Made by a program: the position numbers and the translations under genes
Shown: positions 8,404 through 17,481 of the stretch, one piece after another
Numbering within the stretch: the stretch's first letter is position 1
Layout: every line of letters begins with the position of its first letter
The notes under the pieces: generated by a model
Seen by the model: only the letters and a program-made list of their open reading frames with translations
Told to the model about the DNA's origin: nothing
Databases searched by the model: none
Assembly (NCBI GenBank): GCA_050942895.1
Contig: JBMNOE010000008.1
Span: forward strand, 35,027 to 99,026
Length of the DNA stretch: 64,000 bases
Source: JBNRMR01 sp050942895
Lineage (GTDB): Bacteria > Bacillota > Clostridia > Christensenellales > UBA1750
Direction: 5' to 3'

Positions 8404-9456
8404 TTATTTCACGCCGAACTTATATATGGTGGTTTTGCAGTAGACCTGGCCCGGATCCAGCCTGCAGGATGGAAAGTGAGCATATGAGCCGGCGCCCGGG
8501 AAATACTGGGTTTCAAAGCAGAGAGCGTCGCGCTTTTCGTATACCGCGCCCAGCTTGCCCTTTGTGCCTGAAATGAAGTTGCCCGAATAAAGCTGCACCC
8601 CGGCGCTGTCAGAGAAAACCTCCATCGCCCTGCCGGACGCGGGCTCATAGACCTCAGCTATCTTGATGACCTCTCCCGGGTTTTCAACGTTGATCACATA
8701 GTTATGATCATAGCCGCCGGCAAGCCTTAAGGGCTCCTCGTCCGCGTCGATCCTGTCGCCCAGACGGGTCATGGTAGTAAAATCAAGAGCGGTGCCTTTC
8801 ACGGATATGATCTGGCCGTCTGTATTCAGCGTGGAATCAACCGGGGTGAACCAGTCGGCGTTAATCTGCACATGGTGGTCCGTTATCTCGCCGCCGTCAT
8901 GCCCCTTCAGGTTGAAGAAGGAATGGTTGGTGATGTTGCATAGGGTGGGCTTGTCGGTTGTGGCGATGTATTTAATCAGCAGTGAGCCATCCTCGCCAAG
9001 GCTGTATATGACCGTCAGATTGAGGTTTCCGGGGTAGCCTTCTTCCCCGTCGGGGCTCATATAGCTGAATATCAGTGCTTCCTTGCCTTCGTGCAGGCCG
9101 ACGGAAGTGGAAAACGCCTTCGTGTCAAAGCCGTATACCCCGCCGTGAAGGGAAGTGCCGTCACCGGAGGTGGGGGTGACGGAGTATTCCTTGCCGTCCA
9201 AAACAAAGCGGGAATTTCTGATGCGGTTTCCCACCCTGCCGATAACGGCGCCGAAATATTTGGGATTGTCGATATATTCCTCAACGCTGTCATAGCCAAG
9301 AACCACGTCGGAAACATTGCCATCTTTGCCTGGCGCGTTAAATGTCATTATGGCGCAGCCGATGTTGGTGACGGTCATAGAGTATTTCCCGGCGGTAACC
9401 TCGTAGACGCTGTAGTCCTTGTCCTTATAAGTTCCGCCAAACAGCCTTGTTATCAT
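8404..9456 (-). CDS. galM: Aldose 1-epimerase (galactose mutarotase)
   Basis: A 350-residue cytoplasmic enzyme that interconverts alpha and beta anomers of galactose, glucose or related sugars. Visible landmarks are the substrate-binding N-R-I-R near residues 77-80, S-L-H-G-G with His104, N-H-S-F-F-N-L with the catalytic acid His178, the D-H-N-Y motif near 250 and the catalytic base Glu315 in C-F-E-T-Q-Y. The length matches the family. The ATG at 9456 is chosen because GGAGG lies six bases before it. It stands alone, pointing into the repeat block. Its position among core genes suggests general sugar metabolism rather than one of the islands. Confidence 0.93.
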   Translation of the reverse strand: MITRLFGGTYKDKDYSVYEVTAGKYSMTVTNIGCAIMTFNAPGKDGNVSDVVLGYDSVEEYIDNPKYFGAVIGRVGNRIRNSRFVLDGKEYSVTPTSGDGTSLHGGVYGFDTKAFSTSVGLHEGKEALIFSYMSPDGEEGYPGNLNLTVIYSLGEDGSLLIKYIATTDKPTLCNITNHSFFNLKGHDGGEITDHHVQINADWFTPVDSTLNTDGQIISVKGTALDFTTMTRLGDRIDADEEPLRLAGGYDHNYVINVENPGEVIKIAEVYEPASGRAMEVFSDSAGVQLYSGNFISGTKGKLGAVYEKRDALCFETQYFPGAGSYAHFPSCRLDPGQVYCKTTIYKFGVK

Positions 9457-9517
9457 GTGCAACCTCCATTTTTACTAATAGATTTTTTGTTAACGAATAT
9501 AAGTAGCTTGTACCCAA

Positions 9518-9526
9518 ATTATAACA
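9518..9526 (-). promoter_or_regulatory. Candidate galM promoter (extended -10)
   Basis: The minus strand carries TG-T-TATAAT about 60 bases before the galM start. The -35 position is poor, but the extended -10 is close to consensus. Confidence 0.45.
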
Positions 9527-9583
9527 TAAAAAACAAGGCTGTACACATGTGTTTGCCTTTTACGCAAACTATACAATAGCCGT

Positions 9584-9612
9584 TTGCATATTTTTACTCT
9601 TACTGATATAAT
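9584..9612 (+). promoter_or_regulatory. Vegetative promoter upstream of RNase J
   Basis: TTGCAT (9584-9589), a 17-base spacer and TATAAT (9607-9612) form a near-consensus sigma-A promoter on the plus strand. The predicted transcript would begin near 9619, giving a leader of about 300 bases before the RNase J start. Confidence 0.65.
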
Positions 9613-9634
9613 ATAGGCAGCATAATCGCCCGTT

Positions 9635-9678
9635 TTAGCGGCTTATGCCGCTAAGCAAAGGCGACGGCCTTGTTTTTT
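9635..9678 (+). terminator. Two hairpins and a U tract early in the RNase J leader
   Basis: Directly after the predicted transcription start is an 8-bp hairpin (TTAGCGGC-TTAT-GCCGCTAA, 9635-9654) and then a 5-bp hairpin (AAGGC-GACG-GCCTT, 9658-9671) followed by G and six T. This looks like a weak intrinsic terminator that would end transcription about 60 bases in, so it may be an attenuator or may release a short RNA. The second stem is short, so confidence is moderate. Confidence 0.4.
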
Positions 9679-9897
9679 GTGCGGCACGGGCGCGGTAGCA
9701 GCCATGTGCGCAGTTTTTTACTATGAATATTAAGGGCGCTGCCCATATATATACTGGAGACTGTCCCCAGATTTTCAAACTGTAATGTTCGGCCTTTCAC
9801 GGAGGATCGCATATCTTTTCAGGAATTGCCCCGGCCTTCGGGAGAATTATACTGCCTGTAAAGGAAGCGGAGCAAAATATTGAGCGAATCCGGACAG

Positions 9898-9916
9898 CCT
9901 CCTATCAACAAGGAGG
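9898..9916 (+). promoter_or_regulatory. Hairpin masking the RNase J ribosome site
   Basis: CCTCCT (9898-9903) and AGGAGG (9911-9916) are perfectly complementary across a 7-base loop. AGGAGG is the ribosome site for the TTG start at 9927, so folding would hide it. Confidence 0.55.
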
Positions 9917-9926
9917 AACTATACTT

Positions 9927-11600
9927 TTGGCAAAAAAGAATAACAGACCGACTCTCAAGATCATACCTTTAGGAGGAATCGGAGAGATCGGCAAAAACAT
10001 GACGGTGATTGAGTATGGAAATGATATCATTGTGGTTGACTGCGGCCTCAGCTTCCCCGACGAGGACATGCTGGGCATTGACCTGGTGATACCGGACGCC
10101 ACTTACCTTCAGCAGAACAAGGAAAAAATCCGCGGCTTTGTGATAACCCACGGCCACGAGGATCACATCGGGGCGATCACCTTTATTCTAAAAGAGCTGA
10201 TGATACCAATACCCATATACGCAACCCGCTTCACATTGGGGATGATCGGCCTTAAGCTGAAGGAGCACCGCATGAACGATGTGAAGACGCATCCCATCGC
10301 CCCGGGCGAAAGCGTAAAGCTGGGCGTTTTTGATGTCGAGTTCATAAATGTTAACCACTCCATATGCGGAGCGGTGGCCCTGGCCATCGGCACACCTGTG
10401 GGCATGGTGGTTCACACGGGCGACTTCAAGGTGGACTTCACCCCCACCTCCGGCAACCCGATAAACCTTCAGCGCTTTGGCGAAATCGGCGCCAAGGGCG
10501 TGCTGGCTCTTTTGATGGACTCCACAAACGCAGAGCGCTCAGGCTACACCCACAGCGAGCAGGAGGTCAGCGAGACCATAAACCGTTGCTTTGACGAGGC
10601 CAAGGGGCGCATCGTGGTGGCGATGTTTGCATCCAATGTCTACAGGATACAGCAGGTGGTGAACGCCGCCGTCCATTATGACCGCTATGTGGTCTTTAAC
10701 GGCCGCTCCATGGTGAATGTGTCCACCCTTGCCCAGGAGCAGGGGGAGCTGATAATCCCCGAGGGCAGGCTTATCGACGTCAGCGATATCGACTTTTACG
10801 ACGAGGACGAGATAGTGATCATCACCACCGGCAGCCAGGGCGAGGAGCTGGCGGGTCTTACCCGCATGGCTTTTTCCGAACACCGCAAGCTGGATATCCG
10901 CCAGACCGACACCATCATACTTTCAGCCACCGCCGTTCCCGGCAACGAAAGATATGTTTCAAGGGTTATAAACCAGCTCTTCAAGAAGGGCGCAAATGTC
11001 ATCTATGACGCCCTGGAGGACGTCCATGTCTCCGGCCACGCCTGCCAGGAGGAGCTGAAGCTGATGCACACACTGATAAAGCCGAAGTATTTCCTGCCGG
11101 TGCATGGCGAAAACAGGCATCTTGAGAGCCATATACGCCTTGCCGAGAGCCTCGGTATGCCCACGGAGAATATCTTCCGGATGCAGACAGGCGACGTGGT
11201 TGAGTTCACCCGCAGAAGCGCAAGGATAACCGGCACGGTCCCCACAGGAAGCGTGCTGGTGGACGGCCTGGGCGTGGGAGATGTGGGCAATGTGGTGCTC
11301 AAGGACAGAAAGTATCTCTCCCAGGACGGGCTTTTGGTGGTGGTCGCGGCGGTTGACACCGAGCACGGGGAGATAATCTCCAGCCCGGAGGTAGTCTCGC
11401 GGGGCTTTGTGTATGAAAAAGAGTCCGAGGAGCTGCTGGACGGCGCCCGCAAAGCCGCTGCCAAGGCCCTTGCCGCCTGCATTTCAAGGGGCAGCGACAT
11501 AAACACAATGCGCAACGAGATGCGCGACAGCGTGAAGTCATACTTGCGCCAGAAAACGAAGCGCTATCCCATGGTGTTGCCGATGGTGATAGAGGTGTAA
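9927..11600 (+). CDS. rnj: Ribonuclease J
   Basis: A 557-residue metallo-beta-lactamase/beta-CASP nuclease that degrades and matures RNA by 5'-to-3' exonuclease and endonuclease action. The zinc motif H-G-H-E-D-H (His75, His77, Asp79, His80) is complete, as are G-V-F-D-V-E-F-I-N-V-N-H-S and V-H-T-G-D-F-K-V-D of the core domain. The C-terminal domain (about 450-557) is present with a final P-M-V-L-P-M-V-I-E-V. The start is TTG, ten bases after AGGAGG, with no better ATG. It opens a plus-strand core cluster with the YlbF-like, mltG and U32 genes. The long leader with a possible attenuator and masked ribosome site suggests tight control, perhaps autoregulation. Confidence 0.95.
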   Translation: MAKKNNRPTLKIIPLGGIGEIGKNMTVIEYGNDIIVVDCGLSFPDEDMLGIDLVIPDATYLQQNKEKIRGFVITHGHEDHIGAITFILKELMIPIPIYATRFTLGMIGLKLKEHRMNDVKTHPIAPGESVKLGVFDVEFINVNHSICGAVALAIGTPVGMVVHTGDFKVDFTPTSGNPINLQRFGEIGAKGVLALLMDSTNAERSGYTHSEQEVSETINRCFDEAKGRIVVAMFASNVYRIQQVVNAAVHYDRYVVFNGRSMVNVSTLAQEQGELIIPEGRLIDVSDIDFYDEDEIVIITTGSQGEELAGLTRMAFSEHRKLDIRQTDTIILSATAVPGNERYVSRVINQLFKKGANVIYDALEDVHVSGHACQEELKLMHTLIKPKYFLPVHGENRHLESHIRLAESLGMPTENIFRMQTGDVVEFTRRSARITGTVPTGSVLVDGLGVGDVGNVVLKDRKYLSQDGLLVVVAAVDTEHGEIISSPEVVSRGFVYEKESEELLDGARKAAAKALAACISRGSDINTMRNEMRDSVKSYLRQKTKRYPMVLPMVIEV

Positions 11601-11679
11601 CACAAAGGCCTTCAAAAGCGTTTATACTTTATAGATAATAGTGAACATAAAATAACTATTGGAAAAAACGAGGTAGCCA

Positions 11680-12030
11680 ATGAATATATACGACAAGGCC
11701 CATGATCTTGCAAAGGCGCTAAAGGAAAGCGAGCAGTACAAAACCTACGAAAAAGCAAGAGAACTGGCCATGGAAAACGAAACTAACAAGGCCCTATTGA
11801 TGGAGTATAAAAAATTGCAATATCAGCTTCAGCTTCAGGTGGCCAGCGGCGGCAAGGCCTTCGCGGATGACATGGAGCGCTATCAAAAGCTGACGGCGCT
11901 GCTGCAGCTTTCAAATGAAGCGACGGCCTACATGATGGCCGAGTTCCAGCTTCAAAAAACATTGGCGGATATTTATAAAATACTCGGCGAGGCCGCCGGG
12001 ATAGACCTAGACTTCCTCCAGGGGCAATAG
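11680..12030 (+). CDS. YlbF/YmcA family regulator-like protein
   Basis: A 116-residue, almost entirely helical protein of the YlbF/YmcA (PF06133) family: an N-terminal D-K-A-H-D-L-A-K-A-L-K-E-S-E, a long amphipathic coiled helix rich in Gln, and a C-terminal helix. In Bacillus, YlbF, YmcA and YaaT form a complex that works with RNase Y on mRNA maturation and affects competence, sporulation and biofilm. Its position directly after RNase J is therefore suggestive. The ATG has an adequate upstream AACGAGGTAG. Which paralogue it matches cannot be decided by eye. Confidence 0.8.
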   Translation: MNIYDKAHDLAKALKESEQYKTYEKARELAMENETNKALLMEYKKLQYQLQLQVASGGKAFADDMERYQKLTALLQLSNEATAYMMAEFQLQKTLADIYKILGEAAGIDLDFLQGQ

Positions 12031-12067
12031 GCGCTCCGACGGATAATACGATAATATAGGGACTTAT

Positions 12068-13243
12068 ATGAACAAAAACGCTCAAACAGCTCTTAAAATA
12101 GCTCAGGCTGTGTGGAATGCCATACGGCCTTTGTGCGTTTGGCTGGTGAGCCTCAGCATAGTAGCCGGCATGGTCTTCACGGGCTACGGCTATCTTAAGG
12201 AGCGCTACATACAGCCTGTTTTGCCTGAGCCGATAGTCGAAAACGATCCTTCCTTCAGGGAGATCAGCATCAAGTCCGGCTCCACGGTCAAGGCCATCGC
12301 CCGGCAGCTTGAGGACGAGGGCATCATACGCAACAGAGCCATTTTCCAGTACGCCGCGGAATTTTTGAGCAAGGGGCCGAAGCTTCAGGCCGGCAGCTTT
12401 TTGCTTTCGCCGAAGATGACTGTCATAGAGCTTATCGACACCCTTTCATCCATGCAGGAGGCTCAGACAGTCATGCGCTTCACCGTTATCGAGGGCTCCA
12501 CCGTTGAGTCCATGGCGGAATCTTTGGTGAAACAGGGCGTTTTCAGCAGCGCGGACAGGTTTTTGGAGCTATGCAAAACCGGCAAGGAGTTCGCCGATGA
12601 TTATGACTTCGTCTCAGGCGCGATAAAGGCCGGCGGAACAACAAGGAAGTACGCTCTTGAGGGCTATCTCTTCCCGGACACATATGAAATTTACGTCGGC
12701 TCCAGCGAGGAAACGGTCATCCGCAAGATGCTCACCCGAATGGACGAGATGCTCTCTCTTGCAAAGACACACTCCGGGCAGGATGATCAGACGACGGTGG
12801 ACGATATCGTGATACTTGCCTCCATAATCGAAAAGGAATCAAAACGCAGCGATTTCTACAAGGTTTCGGCGGTATTCCACAACCGGCTTGATATGGACAT
12901 GAAGCTTCAGTCAGACGCCACCATCACATATGTCACCGGCAGAAATAATCTTGTTTTAAGCGCGGATGAGCTAACGATTGACTCCATATACAACACATAT
13001 GTGGTTGACGGACTGCCCGCAGGGCCGATATGCAGCCCCAGCAAGTTCGCCCTTGAGGCCGCCCTATACCCCGATCCCGACTTTGTGGATGACGGGATGC
13101 TCTACTTCTGCAACGGCGATCCGGAGACGGGCGAGCTGGTCTTTTCAAAGACATATGAAAAACATCAGGAGAATGTGAACAAATACAGGGAGCTTTGGCT
13201 TGAATATGACAGAAACAATGCGGAGGCAAACGCCGGCCGCTGA
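12068..13243 (+). CDS. mltG: Endolytic murein transglycosylase MltG
   Basis: A 391-residue membrane-anchored enzyme that cuts nascent glycan strands of peptidoglycan and so sets their length. One N-terminal membrane segment (about residues 22-42) is followed by a LysM-like region (near 60-130) and the YceG catalytic domain. The catalytic Glu255 lies in A-S-I-I-E-K-E-S, and the later L-Q-S-D-A-T and Y-N-T-Y-x-x-x-G-L-P-A-G-P-I motifs are intact. The start lacks a strong AGGAGG but is preceded by TAGGGAC. It overlaps the next gene by 38 bases, which suggests translational coupling. Confidence 0.93.
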   Translation: MNKNAQTALKIAQAVWNAIRPLCVWLVSLSIVAGMVFTGYGYLKERYIQPVLPEPIVENDPSFREISIKSGSTVKAIARQLEDEGIIRNRAIFQYAAEFLSKGPKLQAGSFLLSPKMTVIELIDTLSSMQEAQTVMRFTVIEGSTVESMAESLVKQGVFSSADRFLELCKTGKEFADDYDFVSGAIKAGGTTRKYALEGYLFPDTYEIYVGSSEETVIRKMLTRMDEMLSLAKTHSGQDDQTTVDDIVILASIIEKESKRSDFYKVSAVFHNRLDMDMKLQSDATITYVTGRNNLVLSADELTIDSIYNTYVVDGLPAGPICSPSKFALEAALYPDPDFVDDGMLYFCNGDPETGELVFSKTYEKHQENVNKYRELWLEYDRNNAEANAGR

Positions 13244-14474
13244 TTTAAAAAACTTAAGCAAACCCGAACTGCTGGCCCCTGCCGGAGGAATGGAGCAGCT
13301 TAAAGCCGCAGTGCGCTTTGGCGCGGACGCCGTCTATCTCGGAGCGCAAAAATTCGGGCTTAGGGCTTTCGCGGGGAACTTTAACGAAGATGATCTTTCA
13401 GCGGCGGTCGATTTCGCCCACGGAAAAGGCGTGAAGGTCTATGTGACTGTAAACGCATTCCTGTATGACGATGATATCAGCGGCGTTAAAAAAACCTTTG
13501 AACAGGTGCAAAAAAGCGGCGCCGACGCCGCCATCATATCTGACTTTGCCGCCCTTACACTGGCGAAGGAAGCGGCCCCCGGCCTTAAGCTGCACATATC
13601 CACCCAGGCGAACACTCTGAACAGCATGGGCGCCCTTCACTGGCACCAGCTTGGGGCCTCGCGTATAATCCTGGCAAGGGAGCTGAGCCTTGACCGCATA
13701 GCAAAAATGCGGCAGAACCTTCCGGAGGGGCTGGAGCTGGAAGCCTTCGTCCACGGCGCCATGTGCGTTTCTTATTCGGGCAGATGCGTCCTTTCAAACC
13801 ATCTTTCCGGCCGCGACGCCAACCAAGGCCAATGCGCCCAGCCCTGCCGCTGGAAATATGCCCTGGTGGAGGAAAAGCGCCCCGGCGAATACATGCCCGT
13901 CTTTGAGGACGAAAAAGGCAGCTACATCTACTCCGCAAACGATCTGTGCATGATAGAGCATATAGACAAGCTTTGCGCCGCTGGCCTTGGCTCGCTGAAG
14001 ATCGAGGGCCGAATGAAGACAGAATACTATGTGGCAACCGTCGTCTCGGCATACAGGAAGGCCATCGACAGCTTTTTTGAATCGCCCGATCTGTACCGGA
14101 GCATAAAGGACGAGCTAAAAAATGAGGTCTGCCGCGCCAGCCACAGACCGCTTTCCACTGGCTTTTATTTCGGCCGGCCCTCGCCCACTGTCAGCAGCGA
14201 TTATTCGCAGGATTCGGTCTATGTGGCCGCAGTTCTTTCATATGACAATGAAAGCAAAACCGCCGCCATTCGCCAGAAGAACCGCTTCTTTAGCGGCGAG
14301 GAATTGGCGCTGCTATCCCCCGCCGGCACAAGACCGATAAAGATATCCGGCCTTAGGGATGAGGAAGGCAATGAAGTCGAAAGCGCGCCCCACCCCATGC
14401 AAAGGCTCACCATCGATGCGCCCTTCCCCATGAATGAGGGCGATATAATCCGCCGGGATGTTATAAAAAAATAA
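13206..14474 (+). CDS. U32 family protein (peptidase U32 / tRNA hydroxylation type)
   Basis: A 423-residue protein of the U32 family. It shows E-L-L-A-P-A-G near residue 22, the barrel repeats G-A-D-A-V-Y-L-G and V-Y-V-T-V-N-A, and the signature E-x-F-V-H-G-A-M-C-V-S-Y-S-G-R-C followed by two more cysteine groups (C-A-Q-P-C-R-W), a pattern of an iron-sulfur or zinc site. Relatives in Bacillus (YrrN/YrrO) and E. coli (TrhP) make 5-hydroxyuridine in tRNA; others were called collagenases. Start: ATG at 13206 or 13218 inside mltG; no clear ribosome site decides this. The order mltG-U32 is common in Clostridia. The C-terminal small beta domain is present. Confidence 0.85.
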   Translation: MTETMRRQTPAADLKNLSKPELLAPAGGMEQLKAAVRFGADAVYLGAQKFGLRAFAGNFNEDDLSAAVDFAHGKGVKVYVTVNAFLYDDDISGVKKTFEQVQKSGADAAIISDFAALTLAKEAAPGLKLHISTQANTLNSMGALHWHQLGASRIILARELSLDRIAKMRQNLPEGLELEAFVHGAMCVSYSGRCVLSNHLSGRDANQGQCAQPCRWKYALVEEKRPGEYMPVFEDEKGSYIYSANDLCMIEHIDKLCAAGLGSLKIEGRMKTEYYVATVVSAYRKAIDSFFESPDLYRSIKDELKNEVCRASHRPLSTGFYFGRPSPTVSSDYSQDSVYVAAVLSYDNESKTAAIRQKNRFFSGEELALLSPAGTRPIKISGLRDEEGNEVESAPHPMQRLTIDAPFPMNEGDIIRRDVIKK

Positions 14475-14497
14475 TACAGACAAAAATAAAATGCAAA

Positions 14498-14535
14498 AAA
14501 GCCCGGAGGAGTTTCCCCGGGCTTTAGCTTTTATT
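14498..14535 (+). terminator. Intrinsic terminator after the U32 gene
   Basis: AAAGCCCGG (14498-14506) pairs with CCGGGCTTT (14517-14525), followed by AGCTTTTATTT. It ends the rnj-to-U32 cluster and faces the convergent sulfatase gene. Confidence 0.8.
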
Positions 14536-14550
14536 TAGCTTTTATTTACC

Positions 14551-15972
14551 TCATTCCACATAGGGCATCACACTGCGATAGAAGGGCGGCATGGTCTGGC
14601 TTTCATCATAAGCGGGGTTTGCCACCGGAATAACGCCGCCGATATCCACCAAGTGGGCGGTTATCAACGCATCCAACTCCTCAACCTTCTCAGGCATCTT
14701 TTCGGCGAGGTTTTCTTTTTCACCGATGTCATCCTTAAGATTATACAGCTCGTAGGCATTATGGCGTCCGTCGCCCTCCCCATATATCCTTATCAGCTTC
14801 CAGTCACCCTGGCGCACCGATGTGCAGGGATAGTTCTCCAAAGCAGGTATATAATGAGGAAAGTGGCAAAAGATTTCCTCCCGCACAGGCTCTTTCCCGC
14901 CCTTAAGGAGCGGCGCGAAGCTTTTTCCGTCTACGGGGCGGCTCTGGTTCGGGGCAATCCCCGCCAGCTCAAGCAATGTGGGATACATGTCCACGCTGGA
15001 TACCGGCACTGAGCATACGCTTCCGGGGCGGGTCATCTTCGGCCATGAAACGATCAGCGGAACCCTTACGCCGCCTTCGTATATACTGCCCTTGCCGCTG
15101 CGCAAAGGCACGTTGCTTGTGGGGGGAACGCCGTCCAGATCGATAAATGTGGTGCCGCCGTTATCGGAGAAAAAAACGATCACTGTGTTATCATAAAGCC
15201 CCAACTCGTCCAGCTTGTCGATCACCCTCCCGACGCTTTCATCCAGGCTCTCTATCATCGCCGCCATGACCGGGCTTTTTTGCAATCCCCTTGGGTCCTT
15301 CTTGTCCTGATACTTTTCCACCTTGTCTTTCTTTGCATGCCACGGCCCATGCAGCGCATATTGCCACAGGCAGAGCATGAAGGGCTCCTCCTTATGGGCT
15401 TCGATATAATTAAGCGCTTCGTCGGTAATCCTGTCGGTGATATATTCGCCCTTGGGTCCGTCGGACATCAGCTCCAACCGGTATGGGACAAAATAGCTGC
15501 GGGGGCCGGGGTGATAGGTGCTCATATCAAGGTCGAACCCGCGCTGGCCGGGCCAGTATTTCCAGTCTGCGCCCAGATGCCACTTGCCAATAATTGCGGT
15601 ATTATAGCCTGCGTCCTTAAAGGCCATTCCCAGCGTATATTCCTCAAGGGGAAGGTATCTTCTGCTTTTCGCCTCTATCATCCGCTGCCAGGGCTTCCCG
15701 GATGCCTCAAGCTCCTCGTCGCCTTCCGGCTCAAGGTGGCAATCCGGCAAAGTGATCCTCAGCCGCCCCGGATACTTTCCCGTCATCAGGCTTGCACGGG
15801 TGGGCGAGCACAGCGGGTTTGCGGAGTAGCTGTCGGTGAACATCATGCCTCGATCGGCCAAGCGGTCGATATTCGGCGTCTCATAATATGTGCTCCCATA
15901 TTTTGATAAATCCATCCAACCAAGATCATCCGCCAGTATAAAAACGACGTTTGGTTTTTGAGTTTTCTGCAT
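14551..15972 (-). CDS. Sulfatase (S1 family), arylsulfatase A-like
   Basis: A 473-residue sulfatase that hydrolyses a sulfate ester. The metal-binding D-D (Asp15, Asp16) and the formylglycine motif C-S-P-T-R at Cys55 are complete, followed by A-S-L-M-T-G. The later G-K-W-H-L-G and F-F-S-D-N-G-G motifs complete the active site. No signal peptide is present, so it is probably cytoplasmic. The cysteine must be converted to formylglycine by an anaerobic sulfatase-maturing enzyme, which is not encoded in this window. The ATG follows AAGGGGAAGGG. It lies 33 bases after the other minus-strand sulfatase gene and probably shares its transcript. The substrate is unknown. Confidence 0.9.
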   Translation of the reverse strand: MQKTQKPNVVFILADDLGWMDLSKYGSTYYETPNIDRLADRGMMFTDSYSANPLCSPTRASLMTGKYPGRLRITLPDCHLEPEGDEELEASGKPWQRMIEAKSRRYLPLEEYTLGMAFKDAGYNTAIIGKWHLGADWKYWPGQRGFDLDMSTYHPGPRSYFVPYRLELMSDGPKGEYITDRITDEALNYIEAHKEEPFMLCLWQYALHGPWHAKKDKVEKYQDKKDPRGLQKSPVMAAMIESLDESVGRVIDKLDELGLYDNTVIVFFSDNGGTTFIDLDGVPPTSNVPLRSGKGSIYEGGVRVPLIVSWPKMTRPGSVCSVPVSSVDMYPTLLELAGIAPNQSRPVDGKSFAPLLKGGKEPVREEIFCHFPHYIPALENYPCTSVRQGDWKLIRIYGEGDGRHNAYELYNLKDDIGEKENLAEKMPEKVEELDALITAHLVDIGGVIPVANPAYDESQTMPPFYRSVMPYVE

Positions 15973-16005
15973 TTTACCCTTCCCCTTTACTGTTTTATTA
16001 CTGTT

Positions 16006-17481
16006 TTAAAAATCCACAGGCGCTATGTCGATATCGCCCTTGGCAATGCGCCAGGCTTTTATCTCATCGCGAAGTCGGTCAATAATAGGCTTGAAGGCGG
16101 AATCTCCCGCCAGGTTTTTCATCTCACCGGGATCATCAGGCAAGTAAAACAGCTCGCTTTCCCCGATCCAGCTTTGATTGTATTTCCATCCGTCGGCGGT
16201 GATGACAGTTCTTACCGGATCTTCAAGCGCCTCGTCCTCAGAGGTATGCATGGGGTTCCACTGGATGAATACGCTACGGCCTTCCGGCTCACATTCGCCG
16301 CTTAGGGCCGGCATCCAAGATTCGCCCTGCAAAAAGCCGGGAACTTCTTTGCCCATGGCCTCAAGAAGGGTGGGCGCCAGGTCCACCTGGCTTATGGGCT
16401 GCGCGATCCGCCTGTGGGCAATGCCCGGGAACCGGAGCAGCAGCGGCACCTTTACGGCCTCCTCGTTCATCATGCCCTTTGTCAGCACCCTATGGGCGCC
16501 CATCATGTCGCCATGGTCGCTGGTGTATACCACTATGGTGTTTTCGTCAAGGCCGTTTTCCTCCAGCGCATCCAGAATTTTGCCCAGTGCGCTGTCCACT
16601 TGGCTTATAAGCCCCCAATATCTGGCAATAAGCCGCTTCCAGTCCTCCTCGGTTTTAAGGGGCATGCCGTCTTGCCCATGCTTAAAGAAGCGCTTTCGCA
16701 TCTGCACCAGCCGGCTGTTTTCAGTGTTGTATCTCCCCTCCTCAAAGCTTTCGGGTAGCGGAATTTCTCTATAATCATACTGCTCGTCGCGGGGGCCTGT
16801 GAAGGGCATATGCGGCTCCAAAAAGTTTACGAACAGAGCAAAGGGCTCGTCCTTATTCTCTTTTAAAAAGCGAGCGGTCTCCCCCGCCAGATAGGCCGGC
16901 TTACCGTGCTCCTCCGTCAGGCCGGCTGCAAAAGTTCTTGAAAAGCATTTTGCGCCATGGGCGTTGACAGTGTCCGGCTCATAGCCCTGTTCGGCGAGAT
17001 AATGGGAATAGCTGCTGACGGCGCTTTTGTCACGCTCCGGCGAATATTGAAGGGCGTATATGTCCTCGATGCTGCGCCAATGCTCAAAGCCATGCTGGGC
17101 AAAGACCTCGTCGCCCAGATGCCATTTCCCAAAATAGCCGGTTGTATATCCGGTAAAATCGGCAAGCTCCGGGAAGCACTTCGTGTCCGGTCTGAGGGAA
17201 ATGTTGTTCTTCGTGCAGCCGTTTGTGTGGGGGTAAAGCCCGGTTAATATGGTTGAACGCGAAGGTGTGCATACCGGCTGGGTTACATATGCGTTTTCAA
17301 ACAGCTGGCTTTGCGCAGCAAGGCGGTCCATATTCGGCGTTGAAATCTGCGAATTGCCATAGCTGCCCATTGTTTTTGCGGCCTGTTCATCCGTGAATAT
17401 AAACAATAGATTGGGCTTTCCTGTCTCTTTTTTCCCTCTCGGTTCAATTAATGTCTTTGCGCGACCTTCAATCTCGCCCAT
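16006..17481 (-). CDS. Sulfatase (S1 family), first gene of the minus-strand pair
   Basis: A 491-residue sulfatase with the formylglycine motif C-T-P-S-R at Cys71, S-T-I-L-T-G-L-Y-P-H-T after it, Y-F-G-K-W-H-L-G-D-E and the metal motif Y-T-S-D-H-G-D-M-M-G. It begins with about 20 charged residues before the first core strand (N-L-L-F-I-F-T-D-E-Q). There is no signal peptide. The ATG at 17481 follows GAGGGG. It is transcribed divergently from the transporter operon beginning at 17951 and shares a control region with it. The D-D pair of the first sulfatase is replaced by D-E at this position, as in many S1 enzymes. Confidence 0.9.
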   Translation of the reverse strand: MGEIEGRAKTLIEPRGKKETGKPNLLFIFTDEQAAKTMGSYGNSQISTPNMDRLAAQSQLFENAYVTQPVCTPSRSTILTGLYPHTNGCTKNNISLRPDTKCFPELADFTGYTTGYFGKWHLGDEVFAQHGFEHWRSIEDIYALQYSPERDKSAVSSYSHYLAEQGYEPDTVNAHGAKCFSRTFAAGLTEEHGKPAYLAGETARFLKENKDEPFALFVNFLEPHMPFTGPRDEQYDYREIPLPESFEEGRYNTENSRLVQMRKRFFKHGQDGMPLKTEEDWKRLIARYWGLISQVDSALGKILDALEENGLDENTIVVYTSDHGDMMGAHRVLTKGMMNEEAVKVPLLLRFPGIAHRRIAQPISQVDLAPTLLEAMGKEVPGFLQGESWMPALSGECEPEGRSVFIQWNPMHTSEDEALEDPVRTVITADGWKYNQSWIGESELFYLPDDPGEMKNLAGDSAFKPIIDRLRDEIKAWRIAKGDIDIAPVDF

